Source of the DNA: Betaproteobacteria bacterium
GTDB lineage: Bacteria; Pseudomonadota; Gammaproteobacteria; Burkholderiales; SG8-39
DNA: 64,000 nt
NCBI GenBank assembly: GCA_016195915.1
Contig: JACPYS010000053.1
Location: 1 to 64,000, forward strand
Direction of reading: 5' to 3'
Position 1 is the first letter of the stretch, and every line of letters starts with the position of its first letter. The notes under the pieces were generated by a model. The model ran no database searches. It had not been told where the DNA came from and worked only from the letters and a program-made list of their open reading frames with translations. The translations under genes and the position numbers were made by a program. This document shows positions 38,720-46,440 of the stretch, one piece after another.

Positions 38720-39418
38720 ATGCTGAAGTTCTTTTACAACGCCGCCCCCAACCCGATGAAGGTTGCGCTGCTTCTCGAGGAACTGGGTCTGCCCTATGAA
38801 GCCGTACCGGTCGACACGCGCAAGGGTGAGCAGTTTTCTGCCGACTACATGAAGGTGAACCCGAACAGCAAAGTGCCGGCCGTAGTCGACGGTGACGTGC
38901 GTGTGTTCGACAGCAATGCGATCCTGCTCTACCTGGCCGACCGTGAAAAGCGCTTCGTCCCGCTGGAAGCAGGCAGCGCTGCGCGCGGCGACATGCTTTC
39001 GTGGCTGATGTTCATTGCCAGCGGTGCAGGCCCGTTTTCCGGGCAATCGGTCCACTTTCGCCATGCCGCGCCCGAACCCAAGGAATATGCACTCAACCGG
39101 TATGATTTCGAGGCGCATCGACACTGGAAGATCATCGAGGACCATCTCGCCACCGCGCACTACATGCTGGGCGAGGACTACTCGATCGTCGACATGGCGT
39201 TCTGGGGCTGGGGGCGCCTGCTGCCCTATGTGCTGGGCGCCGGCGACGCCACATGGACCACCTACCCGCGGGTGAAGCGCCTGCTCGACGAGATCAACGC
39301 CCGGCCCGCCGTTGCGCGCGCCGACGCGCTCAAGGCGCGGCATGCCTTCAAGACCGAAAATGACGATGAGGCGAAGCGCTTCATGTTTCCGCAGAACGAG
39401 CGGTTGAAGAAGGCCTAG
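38720..39418 (+). CDS. Glutathione S-transferase family protein
   Basis: The 232-residue protein has an N-terminal thioredoxin-like GST domain (N-P-M-K-V-A-L-L-L-E-E-L, V-N-P-N-S-K-V-P-A-V-V-D, F-D-S-N-A-I-L-L-Y-L) and a helical C-terminal domain with Y-S-I-V-D-M-A-F-W-G-W. This is like the YfcG/YghU-type disulfide-bond oxidoreductase GSTs. It follows the seleno-peroxiredoxin by 16 bases and probably shares its mRNA, consistent with glutathione supplying electrons. That link is inference. Confidence 0.88.
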   Translation: MLKFFYNAAPNPMKVALLLEELGLPYEAVPVDTRKGEQFSADYMKVNPNSKVPAVVDGDVRVFDSNAILLYLADREKRFVPLEAGSAARGDMLSWLMFIASGAGPFSGQSVHFRHAAPEPKEYALNRYDFEAHRHWKIIEDHLATAHYMLGEDYSIVDMAFWGWGRLLPYVLGAGDATWTTYPRVKRLLDEINARPAVARADALKARHAFKTENDDEAKRFMFPQNERLKKA

Positions 39419-39427
39419 GGCGCGGCG

Positions 39428-39619
39428 TTAACGAGCAGAGCCTCGCCGGATCTTGATGAGCACGAGGCTGGGTTCAGGCGCGAGCGTCCTGGCGATCGTA
39501 CCAACCCTTGCACCCGTCTCGATCGCCGTCGAACTCGAAACGCTCGTGACGAGGTCGCGGCGATAGCGCGCCATGTCTTTCAGGTACGGATTGGTTTCGA
39601 TGAGCGGCTTCTTCGACAT
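39428..39619 (-). CDS. Small hypothetical protein
   Basis: The 63-residue product begins M-S-K-K-P-L-I-E-T-N-P-Y-L-K-D and contains T-S-V-S-S-S-T-A-I-E-T-G. I recall similar short proteins beside toxin-antitoxin genes, but know no function. ATG 39619 is chosen over the longer frame because of that conserved N-terminus. It is convergent with the GST and divergent from the TumE/TumA operon. Confidence 0.5.
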   Translation of the reverse strand: MSKKPLIETNPYLKDMARYRRDLVTSVSSSTAIETGARVGTIARTLAPEPSLVLIKIRRGSAR

Positions 39620-39768
39620 GATGTAATCATAGCAGCAGTCGTTGGCTCCTCGACCCAAAAGCGAACTAGGGACCTGCGGATCGACGGTCCGACGCTCTAC
39701 CGCGGAGCTATGGAGGGATTGGGGCGAGGCGCATTCTGCAACATCATCGATTCGGCGTGTTGTTTAAC

Positions 39769-39791
39769 CTATCTCAAAGTGATAGTATAAA
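39769..39791 (+). promoter_or_regulatory. Promoter/operator of the TumE/TumA pair
   Basis: CTATC-TCAAAGT-GATAG (39769-39785) is an inverted repeat immediately followed by TATAAA (39786-39791), three bases before the toxin ATG. The position suits a site autoregulated by the antitoxin. The surrounding 170 bases are noticeably AT-richer than the flanking genes. Confidence 0.4.
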
Positions 39792-39793
39792 AC

Positions 39794-40174
39794 ATGCCGC
39801 GTCATTCCGATCAGTCGGATTTGTCGCGCTCTGTCTTTCTTGATCTCGACGGAACGAGCATCGGTGTCGGGACTCGGCACTGGGTGAAGATCAGTGTTTG
39901 GGTAATTGAACCGGATGAAGCACGGCCGCACGGAATTCGATATGCATTGACCATGCACGATGCCAGCAATCGGCGAATTCTGGGTTTCTACAATGCTCAT
40001 TCCGTGAAACGCCCGGGTGGACGATTTGTAGAACAATCGCGTGTCTACGATCACCGGCACCGCGGACCGAAAGACGCTGGAGTGCCGTATTCGTACGTAA
40101 GCGCGGGCAAGCTGGTCGAGGATTTTTGGCAAGCAGTTTTCAAGACACTGGACGAATTGGGAGAATTACCATGA
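39794..40174 (+). CDS. tumE: TumE-family toxin (DUF6516-like)
   Basis: The 126-residue protein has the TumE pattern I-R-Y-A-L-T-M-H-D-A-S-N-R-R-I-L-G-F-Y-N-A-H-S-V-K near its middle, split by the family's aromatic and Arg residues. Y-D-H-R-H-R-G-P-K-D-A-G-V-P-Y follows, and then a helical C-terminus E-D-F-W-Q-A-V. The family is a type II toxin whose mechanism is not well described. The gene precedes its antitoxin with an ATGA overlap. Codon use is less GC-biased than in the neighbours, consistent with lateral transfer. Confidence 0.72.
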   Translation: MPRHSDQSDLSRSVFLDLDGTSIGVGTRHWVKISVWVIEPDEARPHGIRYALTMHDASNRRILGFYNAHSVKRPGGRFVEQSRVYDHRHRGPKDAGVPYSYVSAGKLVEDFWQAVFKTLDELGELP

Positions 40175-40611
40175 GCATTGGAAAATCCATCCAGGTCGGT
40201 ATCATGCCGTTGAATCGCGTGCGCGATTACACCCTAGCCATCGCCAACGGCACCTACAAACGCAAGCGGACCGAACCCAAGATCTGGTTCACGTCGATCA
40301 AGTCTTTTGCATCCGTGCTGTCCGACGAGAACCGCGAGTTGTTGCGGATCATCCACGACAACAAGCCCGAATCGATTGCCGATTTGGAACAGATGACGGG
40401 GCGCAAGGCGAGCAATTTGTCCCGTACCTTGCGCACGATGGCGAACTACGGATTGGTACGTTTGGAAGAGGGATCGCAGGGACGCGGGCGGCGTGCCGTG
40501 AAACCCGTGGCGGTCGCCCGTTCCGTCCATCTGACGTTGGATATCGGATTCGGAGACACATCGGCGCCTGGTCGGGTTGTTCGCAGGCAGACAGAACATA
40601 TCGTTGCCTGA
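40171..40611 (+). CDS. tumA: TumA-family HTH antitoxin
   Basis: The 146-residue protein has a C-terminal winged-HTH, MarR-like: L-R-I-I-H-D-N-K-P-E-S-I-A-D-L-E-Q-M-T-G then N-L-S-R-T-L-R-T-M-A-N-Y-G-L-V. The N-terminal part has a basic patch (Y-K-R-K-R-T-E-P-K). It would bind the toxin and repress the operon. The ATG at 40171 overlaps the toxin stop. The pair sits exactly between the two selenoprotein genes. Confidence 0.72.
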   Translation: MSIGKSIQVGIMPLNRVRDYTLAIANGTYKRKRTEPKIWFTSIKSFASVLSDENRELLRIIHDNKPESIADLEQMTGRKASNLSRTLRTMANYGLVRLEEGSQGRGRRAVKPVAVARSVHLTLDIGFGDTSAPGRVVRRQTEHIVA

Positions 40612-40641
40612 CGAACTGAAGCAATGCCGGCCGCTAGTCGA

Positions 40642-41739
40642 TCACGGCCGCCACGGATCATTGTAGTTTTCCGCGCCGATCTTGCGTACATCGCTCAGCC
40701 AATCGCCTGCATAGGGCCACGCGCCGGGCGCATCCGGGTTCGGTCCTTGCCAGAATCTCGCAAGCGGCCCGTCGCCGACCTTCTCCAGCGACCATGCCTG
40801 CCGGCGGAACGTCCAGCTGTCCGGCACCAGGCGATGCGCTTCACGAAAATATTGGATCGCCGCCTCGTGATGGCCGTCCATCTCGAGCTGCGTCGCGAGC
40901 TGAAAGTGGGCGTGTCCCAGCGCCTTCGCATTGTCGCGCGGCCGTGAACGTGCAACGACTTCATCGGGCGACAGCGCAAAACGGCTCGCCGCGCCGCTCT
41001 CGACCCAGTCGCGCAACGCGGCATGATAGGCATGGGTGTCCTTCCTGATCTTCACGGCTTCGGCCATGATCTCGACGATGCGCTGCGGGGCATCGGCCGG
41101 CAGGCTTCGCGGCGCGCTCGGGGTGGCCTGAGGCGGGGCGGGGGCCGCTTCCGCGGGCCGCACGATCATGCCGTTCTCATCGATCCATACGCTGCTCGGG
41201 ATGTTGATGACACCGAACAACTCGGCGAGCACGTGGTGCTGATCGATCAGTGACGGATGTTCGGGCCTGGCCGCCTCGATGAAGGCGCGGCAACCGGCAT
41301 CGCCCTGGCTGTCGAGACCGACGGTGACCAGTTCGAAGCTCTTCGGGTGGAGTTCGTTTCGCAATGCCTGCCACACGGGCAGGTCTCTGGAGCAGCCTCA
41401 ATAAGGTGCCCAGGCGTAGAGCAGAACCTTCTGCCCGCGCAGTCTCGACAGCCGGAATTCCTTTCCGTTCAGGTCGGGCAAGCGCAGATCCGGCGCCTGC
41501 GCGCTTGCCAGCGCACGCGAACCGACTGACGCCGGCCCCAGCGCCCAGAGTCCGTATTCGGGCGCCGCGACCAGCGGCATGCCGATGTCCTTCGCAACGC
41601 GCGCGACGTCGACCGGATCGCCGGCCGGCTGCGATAGCGGGATGCACACGTTACCCTGGCAAGCGCCCTCGGGTTTCAGGCGCCAGCCGGTGCCGGCTTC
41701 GAATTCGCTTCTGGGAACAGTTGAAGAACGCAGCAACAT
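40642..41739 (-). CDS. Selenocysteine-containing TlpA/thioredoxin-like protein (in-frame TGA at the redox site)
   Basis: Read through the TGA at 41400-41398, the gene encodes 365 residues. Residues 1-80 are a variable lead. At 81-113 comes A-P-D-L-R-L-P-D-L-N-G-K-E-F then V-L-L-Y-A-W-A-P-Y, and residue 114 is the TGA. G-C-S-R-D-L-P-V-W-Q-A-L follows. The thioredoxin-like W-A-x-W-C site is thus W-A-P-Y-TGA-G-C, with the stop at the catalytic Cys. The frame does not shift. A C-terminal extension (about residues 290-340) has a TPR-like H-F-Q-L-A-T-Q-L-E-M-D-G-H-H-E-A-A segment. A SECIS-like hairpin follows the TGA. The start at 41739 has only a weak ribosome site. Confidence 0.82.
41367..41383 (-). 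promoter_or_regulatory. Candidate bacterial SECIS hairpin of the TlpA-like protein
   Basis: On the minus strand CCTGCC pairs perfectly with GGCAGG around the five-base loop CGTGT. The stem begins 14 bases and the loop 20 bases after the TGA. Loop size, G at loop position 2 and distance match the bacterial SECIS rule. The loop differs from that of the peroxiredoxin element only in its last base. Confidence 0.75.
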
Positions 41740-41791
41740 GATGGCGGTGCCTCTGAGTGGAAGTGTGAAGGATACGCGCCCTTGAGTGCGC

Positions 41792-42172
41792 TTACGGGCT
41801 CGCAATGGCCTCGATCTCAACCCGCGCTCCGGCGACCAGTCCCGCTGCCTGGAACGTCGTTCGCGCCGGCGGGTCCTTCGGAAAGTATCCGCTGAAGACC
41901 TCGTTCATCGCCGTGAGCTCCCTGAGGTCGGCCATGTAGATCGTTACCTTTGCGACCTTTTCCAGCGAAGAGCCGGCCGCTTCGAGCACCGCCTTGAGGT
42001 TTTCGCACACCTGTCGCGTCTCGGCCTCGATCCCGCCGTCGGCCAGGCGTCCGGTCTTCGGGTCCATCCCGAGTTGGCCCGAGGCGAAGACCCAGCCGCC
42101 TGCCTTGATCGCCTGCGAGAGCGGGACCTTCGCCGGCGGCACCTCGTCCGTGTGCACTACGTGTCGCTCCAT
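41792..42172 (-). CDS. RidA-family (YjgF) protein
   Basis: This 126-residue protein has the RidA fold signatures A-S-G-Q-L-G-M-D-P, R-Q-V-C-E-N-L-K-A-V-L-E-A-A-G and the terminal V-E-I-E-A-I-A-S, with an Arg before it as in imine deaminases. The ATG at 42172 has GAGGAG ten bases upstream; the longer frame is not coding. It lies 53 bases upstream of the TlpA-like selenoprotein gene on the same strand and may share its mRNA. It probably hydrolyses reactive enamines or imines. Confidence 0.88.
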   Translation of the reverse strand: MERHVVHTDEVPPAKVPLSQAIKAGGWVFASGQLGMDPKTGRLADGGIEAETRQVCENLKAVLEAAGSSLEKVAKVTIYMADLRELTAMNEVFSGYFPKDPPARTTFQAAGLVAGARVEIEAIASP

Positions 42173-42488
42173 GGTTACTTGCTCCTCGGTGTAACAGTTC
42201 GGGTGATGAGGGATGCAGAGTGAGCGTAACCTGCCTGTTGGATTTACGCGAGATTGGGTGCGAGCTGCGGGTGGCCTGCGCAAGGAAGCTCAGGCGAGTG
42301 ACGCCATGAAAACGAGCCGTTCGCCCGGGGTGCGTCCGGTCTCGACCTTGAGCTGCCTGGGGGCGTAGACTTCCTGCTGGCTCGTCCGGGAGGAAAGAGC
42401 ATGAACCAACGCCCACGGCGCAAATTCCCGCTCACCGCTCGCTAATCCCGGCGCTTGTTCTGTTTCGTAACGATCGGAGGAGGATCGC

Positions 42489-42632
42489 ATGAGCAGACGT
42501 GATACGGTACTGGCACTGCTCGCGCTCGGCATCGAGCGACTTACCGCGCGAGCGCAGTAGATGGGAAAGGCGCGGCGTATCGGCGTGCTGATCGATTTCG
42601 CCGGCCAAGCTTTGATTCAACGCCGCAAGTAA
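42489..42632 (+). pseudogene. ABC-type binding-protein N-terminus, decayed
   Basis: After GGAGGAGG an ATG begins M-S-R-R-D-T-V-L-A-L-L-A-L-G, then T-A-R-A-Q, a typical signal peptide of an uncharacterised ABC substrate-binding protein. It runs into TAG, continues in frame G-K-A-R-R-I-G-V-L-I-D and stops again at 42632. Only about 45 codons remain. Together with the adjacent fragments it marks a decayed zone. The remainder of 42173-42488 has no gene I recognise. Confidence 0.6.
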
Positions 42633-42651
42633 GTAAGTTGGGGAGCAAGTC

Positions 42652-43602
42652 ATGTTTGGTAAAATCAACTTAGCTTATCTGGCTCTTCAGGTTCGCGATC
42701 TGGCGGGTTGGCGCCGGTTCGCCACCGACATGCTGGGTCTGCCGACGCCCGCGATCAATGACGACGGAACTCTGGCCTTGCGGCTGGATGATCGCGCCCA
42801 TCGGTTCATTTTGCGCCAAGGTGTGCCTGACGATATCGATGCGCTGGGCTGGGAAGTCGCTAGCCAACAGGATTTCGATGCTGTCGTCGCCCGCGCTCAG
42901 GCGGCCGGCGCCGATCCGGCGGTGGGCGATACGGCTTTGTGCCAGGCCCGCCATGTCGAGCGGTTGGTTCATTTCACCGGACCCGATGGCGTGCGCAATG
43001 AATTGGTGATGGGCCTAGGCCAAGCTAGCATGGCGTTCGCCTCTAAGCTAATGCCGGGCGGTTTCCGCACTGGCACCATGGGTCTGGGGCACGCGGTGCT
43101 ATCGAGCACCGATATGCAACAGGCCGCTTCCTTCTATCGCGATGTATTGGGCATGCGCCTGAGCCAAGAGTTTCAGGGCGGCATCGGCCCAATTGAAGTC
43201 GGCGGCGTTTTTCTGCATTGCAATCCGCGCCATCACTCGCTGGCGCTGTTCCAGATCCCAACCAAGGGTCGCATGCATCACTTCATGATCGAGGCCAATG
43301 ATATGCGCGATGTCGGCGGCGCCTGGGAGCGGGCACAGAAATTGAGGGTGCCGATTATTTTGACGCTGGGCCAGCACCCCGAGCCCGATGGCATGGTCTC
43401 CTTTTACGGCATGACGCCGTCGGGCTTCGATTTCGAGATCGGCGCCGCCGGCCAATTGATCGATCCGGAAAATTTCGAGCCAATCACCATCCATGTCACC
43501 AGCGATTGGGGTCACCACCCGACCTTGCGCGCCAAATGGAACCTGATCTCGGCCGCCATCGCCGGCAAGTTCAGGAGCGGCAGCAACAGGACAGCTGCCT
43601 AA
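42652..43602 (+). CDS. Extradiol ring-cleavage dioxygenase (VOC superfamily, BphC-like)
   Basis: The 316-residue two-module VOC protein has iron ligands in the C-terminal module: His in G-L-G-H-A-V-L-S, His in M-H-H-F-M-I-E and Glu in F-D-F-E-I-G. Such enzymes cleave catechols next to a hydroxyl during aromatic degradation. A GGGGAG site precedes the ATG. Base use is different (more T-ending Leu and Ala codons) from adjacent genes, and remnants flank it on both sides, suggesting a transferred fragment of an aromatic-catabolism cluster. The exact catechol substrate is unknown. Confidence 0.85.
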   Translation: MFGKINLAYLALQVRDLAGWRRFATDMLGLPTPAINDDGTLALRLDDRAHRFILRQGVPDDIDALGWEVASQQDFDAVVARAQAAGADPAVGDTALCQARHVERLVHFTGPDGVRNELVMGLGQASMAFASKLMPGGFRTGTMGLGHAVLSSTDMQQAASFYRDVLGMRLSQEFQGGIGPIEVGGVFLHCNPRHHSLALFQIPTKGRMHHFMIEANDMRDVGGAWERAQKLRVPIILTLGQHPEPDGMVSFYGMTPSGFDFEIGAAGQLIDPENFEPITIHVTSDWGHHPTLRAKWNLISAAIAGKFRSGSNRTAA

Positions 43603-43612
43603 ACGCCCTTCG

Positions 43613-43774
43613 TCAGCCCTCTATCCCGAACGCCGCCTTCCTGTTGCTTACCGCTTCCTGGTGCGGCGTCCACGTGCGCCCGCCGCCGACGCCGCCATCG
43701 ACCACCAGATCATGGCTATTGATGAAGCTCGATTCGTCCGATGCCAAGAACACGGCGGCCCAGGCAATATCGTT
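43613..43774 (-). pseudogene. Short-chain dehydrogenase, C-terminal remnant
   Basis: The minus strand reads [19 protein letters not shown], then [14 protein letters not shown], the C-terminal end of an SDR, with a stop at 43613. Just upstream the frame is broken, and a shifted F-G-R-P piece suggests an indel. It is convergent with the extradiol dioxygenase gene and was probably part of the same pathway. The rest of 43775-43956 shows no gene. Confidence 0.7.
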
Positions 43775-43956
43775 GGTTTTTCACCACAATCCGCCGGCTG
43801 CTCGGGCGGCCGAAATCGTTTAGGGTTGTGCGATGCCTGCCCTCACGCGCAGGCGTACCGAGACGCGACGGAGCCCGGCGGGCAGGCGTCGTACAAGCCT
43901 TAACGCAACCCGCCAGCCGCGATTTGCCGCCCAGCGCTGTCCTTCAGTCGGCCTTC

Positions 43957-44439
43957 TTAGGCAGCCATTCTTGTGCCAACCGGCGAAACCTTTGCCACGT
44001 TCACAGATGCGCGCAGCCCCAGTGCGGCCAGCGCTGCCTCAAGCTGGGAAAGCTTCGATTCATGGTCAAGGTTGAGAATACGACGCACCTGCCGCCCATC
44101 GATGCCGAGTAGTTCACCCAACCGCGCCTGAGTTACGCCCAGTTCGCACATCGCCTCATGAATCGCCAGCTTGAGCGCCACACGTGGCGGCAATACGACG
44201 ACGGGCTGGCCGCGCTTCGCCTTGCTTGGCATTGGCAGCGCTCGCCCATCGTCAAGATAGCCGGAGAGCGCGACCGTCACGGCATCTTCAGCGCGATCGA
44301 GCGCCTCGGCCTCGTTCTTACCAGCGGTAATCGCTTCCGGGACATCGGCGAAAAACACGCCGACTTGCCCATCTTGATAGCGCTTTAGGGTGACAGGGCA
44401 AATCGCCTTCATTTGTTTCAGGAATTGCTTTGTTGTCAT
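43957..44439 (-). CDS. hicB: HicB-family antitoxin with C-terminal HTH, no HicA visible
   Basis: The 160-residue protein has the HicB partial RNase-H-like domain at residues 12-75 (T-L-K-R-Y-Q-D-G-Q-V-G-V-F-F-A-D-V-P-E-A and Y-L-D-D-G-R-A-L-P). A Cro-type HTH follows near 95-140 (G-V-T-Q-A-R-L-G-E-L-L-G-I-D). Normally a short HicA toxin gene adjoins it. None is seen upstream or downstream, so this is an orphan, possibly a decayed locus or a standalone regulator. Confidence 0.8.
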   Translation of the reverse strand: MTTKQFLKQMKAICPVTLKRYQDGQVGVFFADVPEAITAGKNEAEALDRAEDAVTVALSGYLDDGRALPMPSKAKRGQPVVVLPPRVALKLAIHEAMCELGVTQARLGELLGIDGRQVRRILNLDHESKLSQLEAALAALGLRASVNVAKVSPVGTRMAA

Positions 44440-44452
44440 AGATTGAAGATTG

Positions 44453-44466
44453 GGACATCTATGTCC
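44453..44466. promoter_or_regulatory. GGACAT-CT-ATGTCC dyad upstream of hicB
   Basis: A perfect 6+2+6 inverted repeat lies 14 bases before the hicB start codon. It is the likely operator bound by the HTH of HicB. A shorter TTGC/GCAA dyad follows at about 44470. Confidence 0.45.
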
Positions 44467-44581
44467 TCATTGCAAGTTTCGCAATCTCCCGAAGCTGAAC
44501 GCCTGATCCGGATGCCCGGGCCCAGCGCAACGGCGGTTATCATTCGCGCATCTATTCGATCAACACTCCGGGGAGCACAAC

Positions 44582-45373
44582 ATGATCGTCGAGCGCATCT
44601 GGACCGGCAACGCCTACCGCAATTTCAACTATCTGATCGCCTGCCCCGACACCGGCGAAGCGCTCGCCATCGATCCGCTGGACCACGAGAAATGCCTCGC
44701 CGCCGCCAAGGCCAGGGGCTGGCAGATCACCCAGATCCTCAACACCCACGAACACGGCGACCACACCGGGGGCAACACCGCAGTCGTTGCGGCCACCGGC
44801 GCCAAGGTGATCGCCCATCACCGCGCCGGTGCGCGGATTCCCGGCCTGGACCGGGGCGTGAAGGCGGGGGACGTGATCAAGGTCGGCAAGCGGGTCGAGC
44901 TCGAATGCATGGACACGCCGGGCCACACCATGTCCCACATCTGCCTGCGCTCGCGCTCCGATGTGAAGGCGCTGTTCTGCGGCGACACGCTGTTCAATGC
45001 CGGCGCGGGGAATTGCCACAACGGCGGGCACCCCGCGGAGCTCTACGCCACCTTTGTGGACCAGCTCTACAAGCTGCCGGAAGAGACACGGATCTACCCC
45101 GGTCACGACTACATCGAGAACAACCTGAAGTTCACGTTGAACCGCGAACCGGACAACGCGGCGGCCCGGGCGTTGCTCGCGAATGTGACGGGACACGATC
45201 CTGCGACCTCGATCATCACCACGCTAAAGGAGGAAAAACAGTTCAACGCCTTTTTCCGACTGACCAGCCCGAGCGTGATCGCTAGGCTGAGGGAAAGTTT
45301 TCCCGACCTTCCGGAGCGACCGGATGCGAAGACGGTGTTCCTCAAGCTGAGGGAGCTGCGCAACAAGTGGTGA
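44582..45373 (+). CDS. gloB: Hydroxyacylglutathione hydrolase (glyoxalase II-like)
   Basis: This 263-residue metallo-beta-lactamase-fold hydrolase has the metal motif N-T-H-E-H-G-D-H-T-G-G at residues 56-66, T-P-G-H-T, C-G-D-T-L-F-N and Y-P-G-H-D-Y, all typical of glyoxalase II. It cleaves S-lactoylglutathione in methylglyoxal detoxification. The ATG at 44582 is the first plausible start. It is convergent with the ycgR gene, with six bases between the stops. Confidence 0.9.
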   Translation: MIVERIWTGNAYRNFNYLIACPDTGEALAIDPLDHEKCLAAAKARGWQITQILNTHEHGDHTGGNTAVVAATGAKVIAHHRAGARIPGLDRGVKAGDVIKVGKRVELECMDTPGHTMSHICLRSRSDVKALFCGDTLFNAGAGNCHNGGHPAELYATFVDQLYKLPEETRIYPGHDYIENNLKFTLNREPDNAAARALLANVTGHDPATSIITTLKEEKQFNAFFRLTSPSVIARLRESFPDLPERPDAKTVFLKLRELRNKW

Positions 45374-45379
45374 AATTAC

Positions 45380-46135
45380 TCACGCGCGCGGGTTTCGTTC
45401 GCGCTGGATCCTGGTGATGTACCGCTGGATCGAATTGGCCAGCGACGGCGCAAGGCCGAGAAACTGGCAACCGTAGCGGCGAAGGGTCCTGCGCACCCCT
45501 TCTTCGTGCTCGCGGACATTGCGCACTTCGAGCGCTACCATAAGCCGGCCCGCTTCGGGCAGTTCGATGCGCACGTCGGGCAGCGCCATTCCGGTTTCGA
45601 GTCCCGCTTCGCCTTCGCCGGCCACGAGAGCGACGCCCCCGCAGGACAGATCGCCGACACGAAAATTCAGCTTCCGGCCCGGCTCCAGCGGATGCGTCGC
45701 CGCGACCAGGATCGGGCGCGCGACCGGAGTGCGGATGCGGAAGAAATTGCGCCGCTGCAGGCGCAGCAGCGATTCCGGCAGGCGGATGCGGATCGCGGGC
45801 AAATGCTCGTACTCGGTCAATTCGGCATGCTGCGCGGAAAACTGCAGCTTGATGTGGTCGAGAAAAGTGACCGCCGTCATGCGCTCGGATCTGAGCAGGC
45901 GCCGGTTCGCGTTGTCATCCGCGCCGAGATCGAAAATCAGCTCCTCGAACTCCGGATTCACGTCGAGCAGGTTGGTGACGATGAACTCCGCGCCCTGGTT
46001 GAAATACACGGTCACCAGGGCATGCGAGTCGGCGACTTCGCGCAGCAGGGACACGATCTCGAAGCGCGAATAGACCTGGTAGCGCTCGAATTCGGAGCCG
46101 CTCGCCTGATGGGAAATGTCGACTTGACCTTGCAT
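45380..46135 (-). CDS. ycgR: YcgR-type flagellar brake, PilZ domain
   Basis: The 251-residue protein has an N-terminal YcgR domain (about residues 10-115) and a C-terminal PilZ domain with R-R-N-F-F-R-I-R-T-P and D-L-S-C-G-G-V-A-L, the RxxxR and D/NxSxxG motifs that bind cyclic di-GMP. YcgR slows the motor by contacting MotA or FliG. The ATG at 46135 is selected because the upstream sequence is low-complexity. It is in a string with FlhB-like and FliK-like genes. Confidence 0.9.
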   Translation of the reverse strand: MQGQVDISHQASGSEFERYQVYSRFEIVSLLREVADSHALVTVYFNQGAEFIVTNLLDVNPEFEELIFDLGADDNANRRLLRSERMTAVTFLDHIKLQFSAQHAELTEYEHLPAIRIRLPESLLRLQRRNFFRIRTPVARPILVAATHPLEPGRKLNFRVGDLSCGGVALVAGEGEAGLETGMALPDVRIELPEAGRLMVALEVRNVREHEEGVRRTLRRYGCQFLGLAPSLANSIQRYITRIQRERNPRA

Positions 46136-46137
46136 GA

Positions 46138-46440
46138 TCAGGTGCCGCCGGCGTTCGCGTTGTCGTGTTCCACGTTGCCGTGTTCCATGCGGTAGAGCCA
46201 CGCCAGCAATTCGGCGACCGCGCGGTACAGTTCGGGCGGAATGTGCCGGTCGAGGTCGACCTGCATCAGCAGCGATACCATTTCGCGCGAGGCGTGCACC
46301 GGCACTCCGGCTTCACGCGCGCGACGCATGATTTCATCGGCGATCAGGCCGCGGCCTTTCGCCACGACGCGAGGCGCCGCGTCGCCTGCGGCGTAGGCGA
46401 GGGCGACTGCGCTGGCCTTCGGAGCGGGATCAGAGCCCAT
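46138..46440 (-). CDS. FlhB C-terminal-domain-like protein (EscU/YscU-type)
   Basis: The 100-residue soluble protein resembles only the cytoplasmic C-terminal part of FlhB: A-V-A-L-A-Y-A-A-G-D-A-A-P-R-V-V-A-K-G, I-A-D-E-I-M-R-R-A-R-E-A-G-V-P and the L-M-Q-V-D-L segment. The N-P-T-H self-cleavage motif is absent. Such mini-FlhB genes often neighbour a FliK-like gene. Here it overlaps one by 11 bases. A role in switching export specificity is plausible but unproven. Confidence 0.78.
   Translation of the reverse strand: MGSDPAPKASAVALAYAAGDAAPRVVAKGRGLIADEIMRRAREAGVPVHASREMVSLLMQVDLDRHIPPELYRAVAELLAWLYRMEHGNVEHDNANAGGT

Noticed and set aside
43613-43830. TGA upstream of the SDR remnant as a third selenocysteine codon
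   Set aside because: SDRs have no catalytic Cys there, the frame before the TGA does not match the family, and an indel explains the break better.
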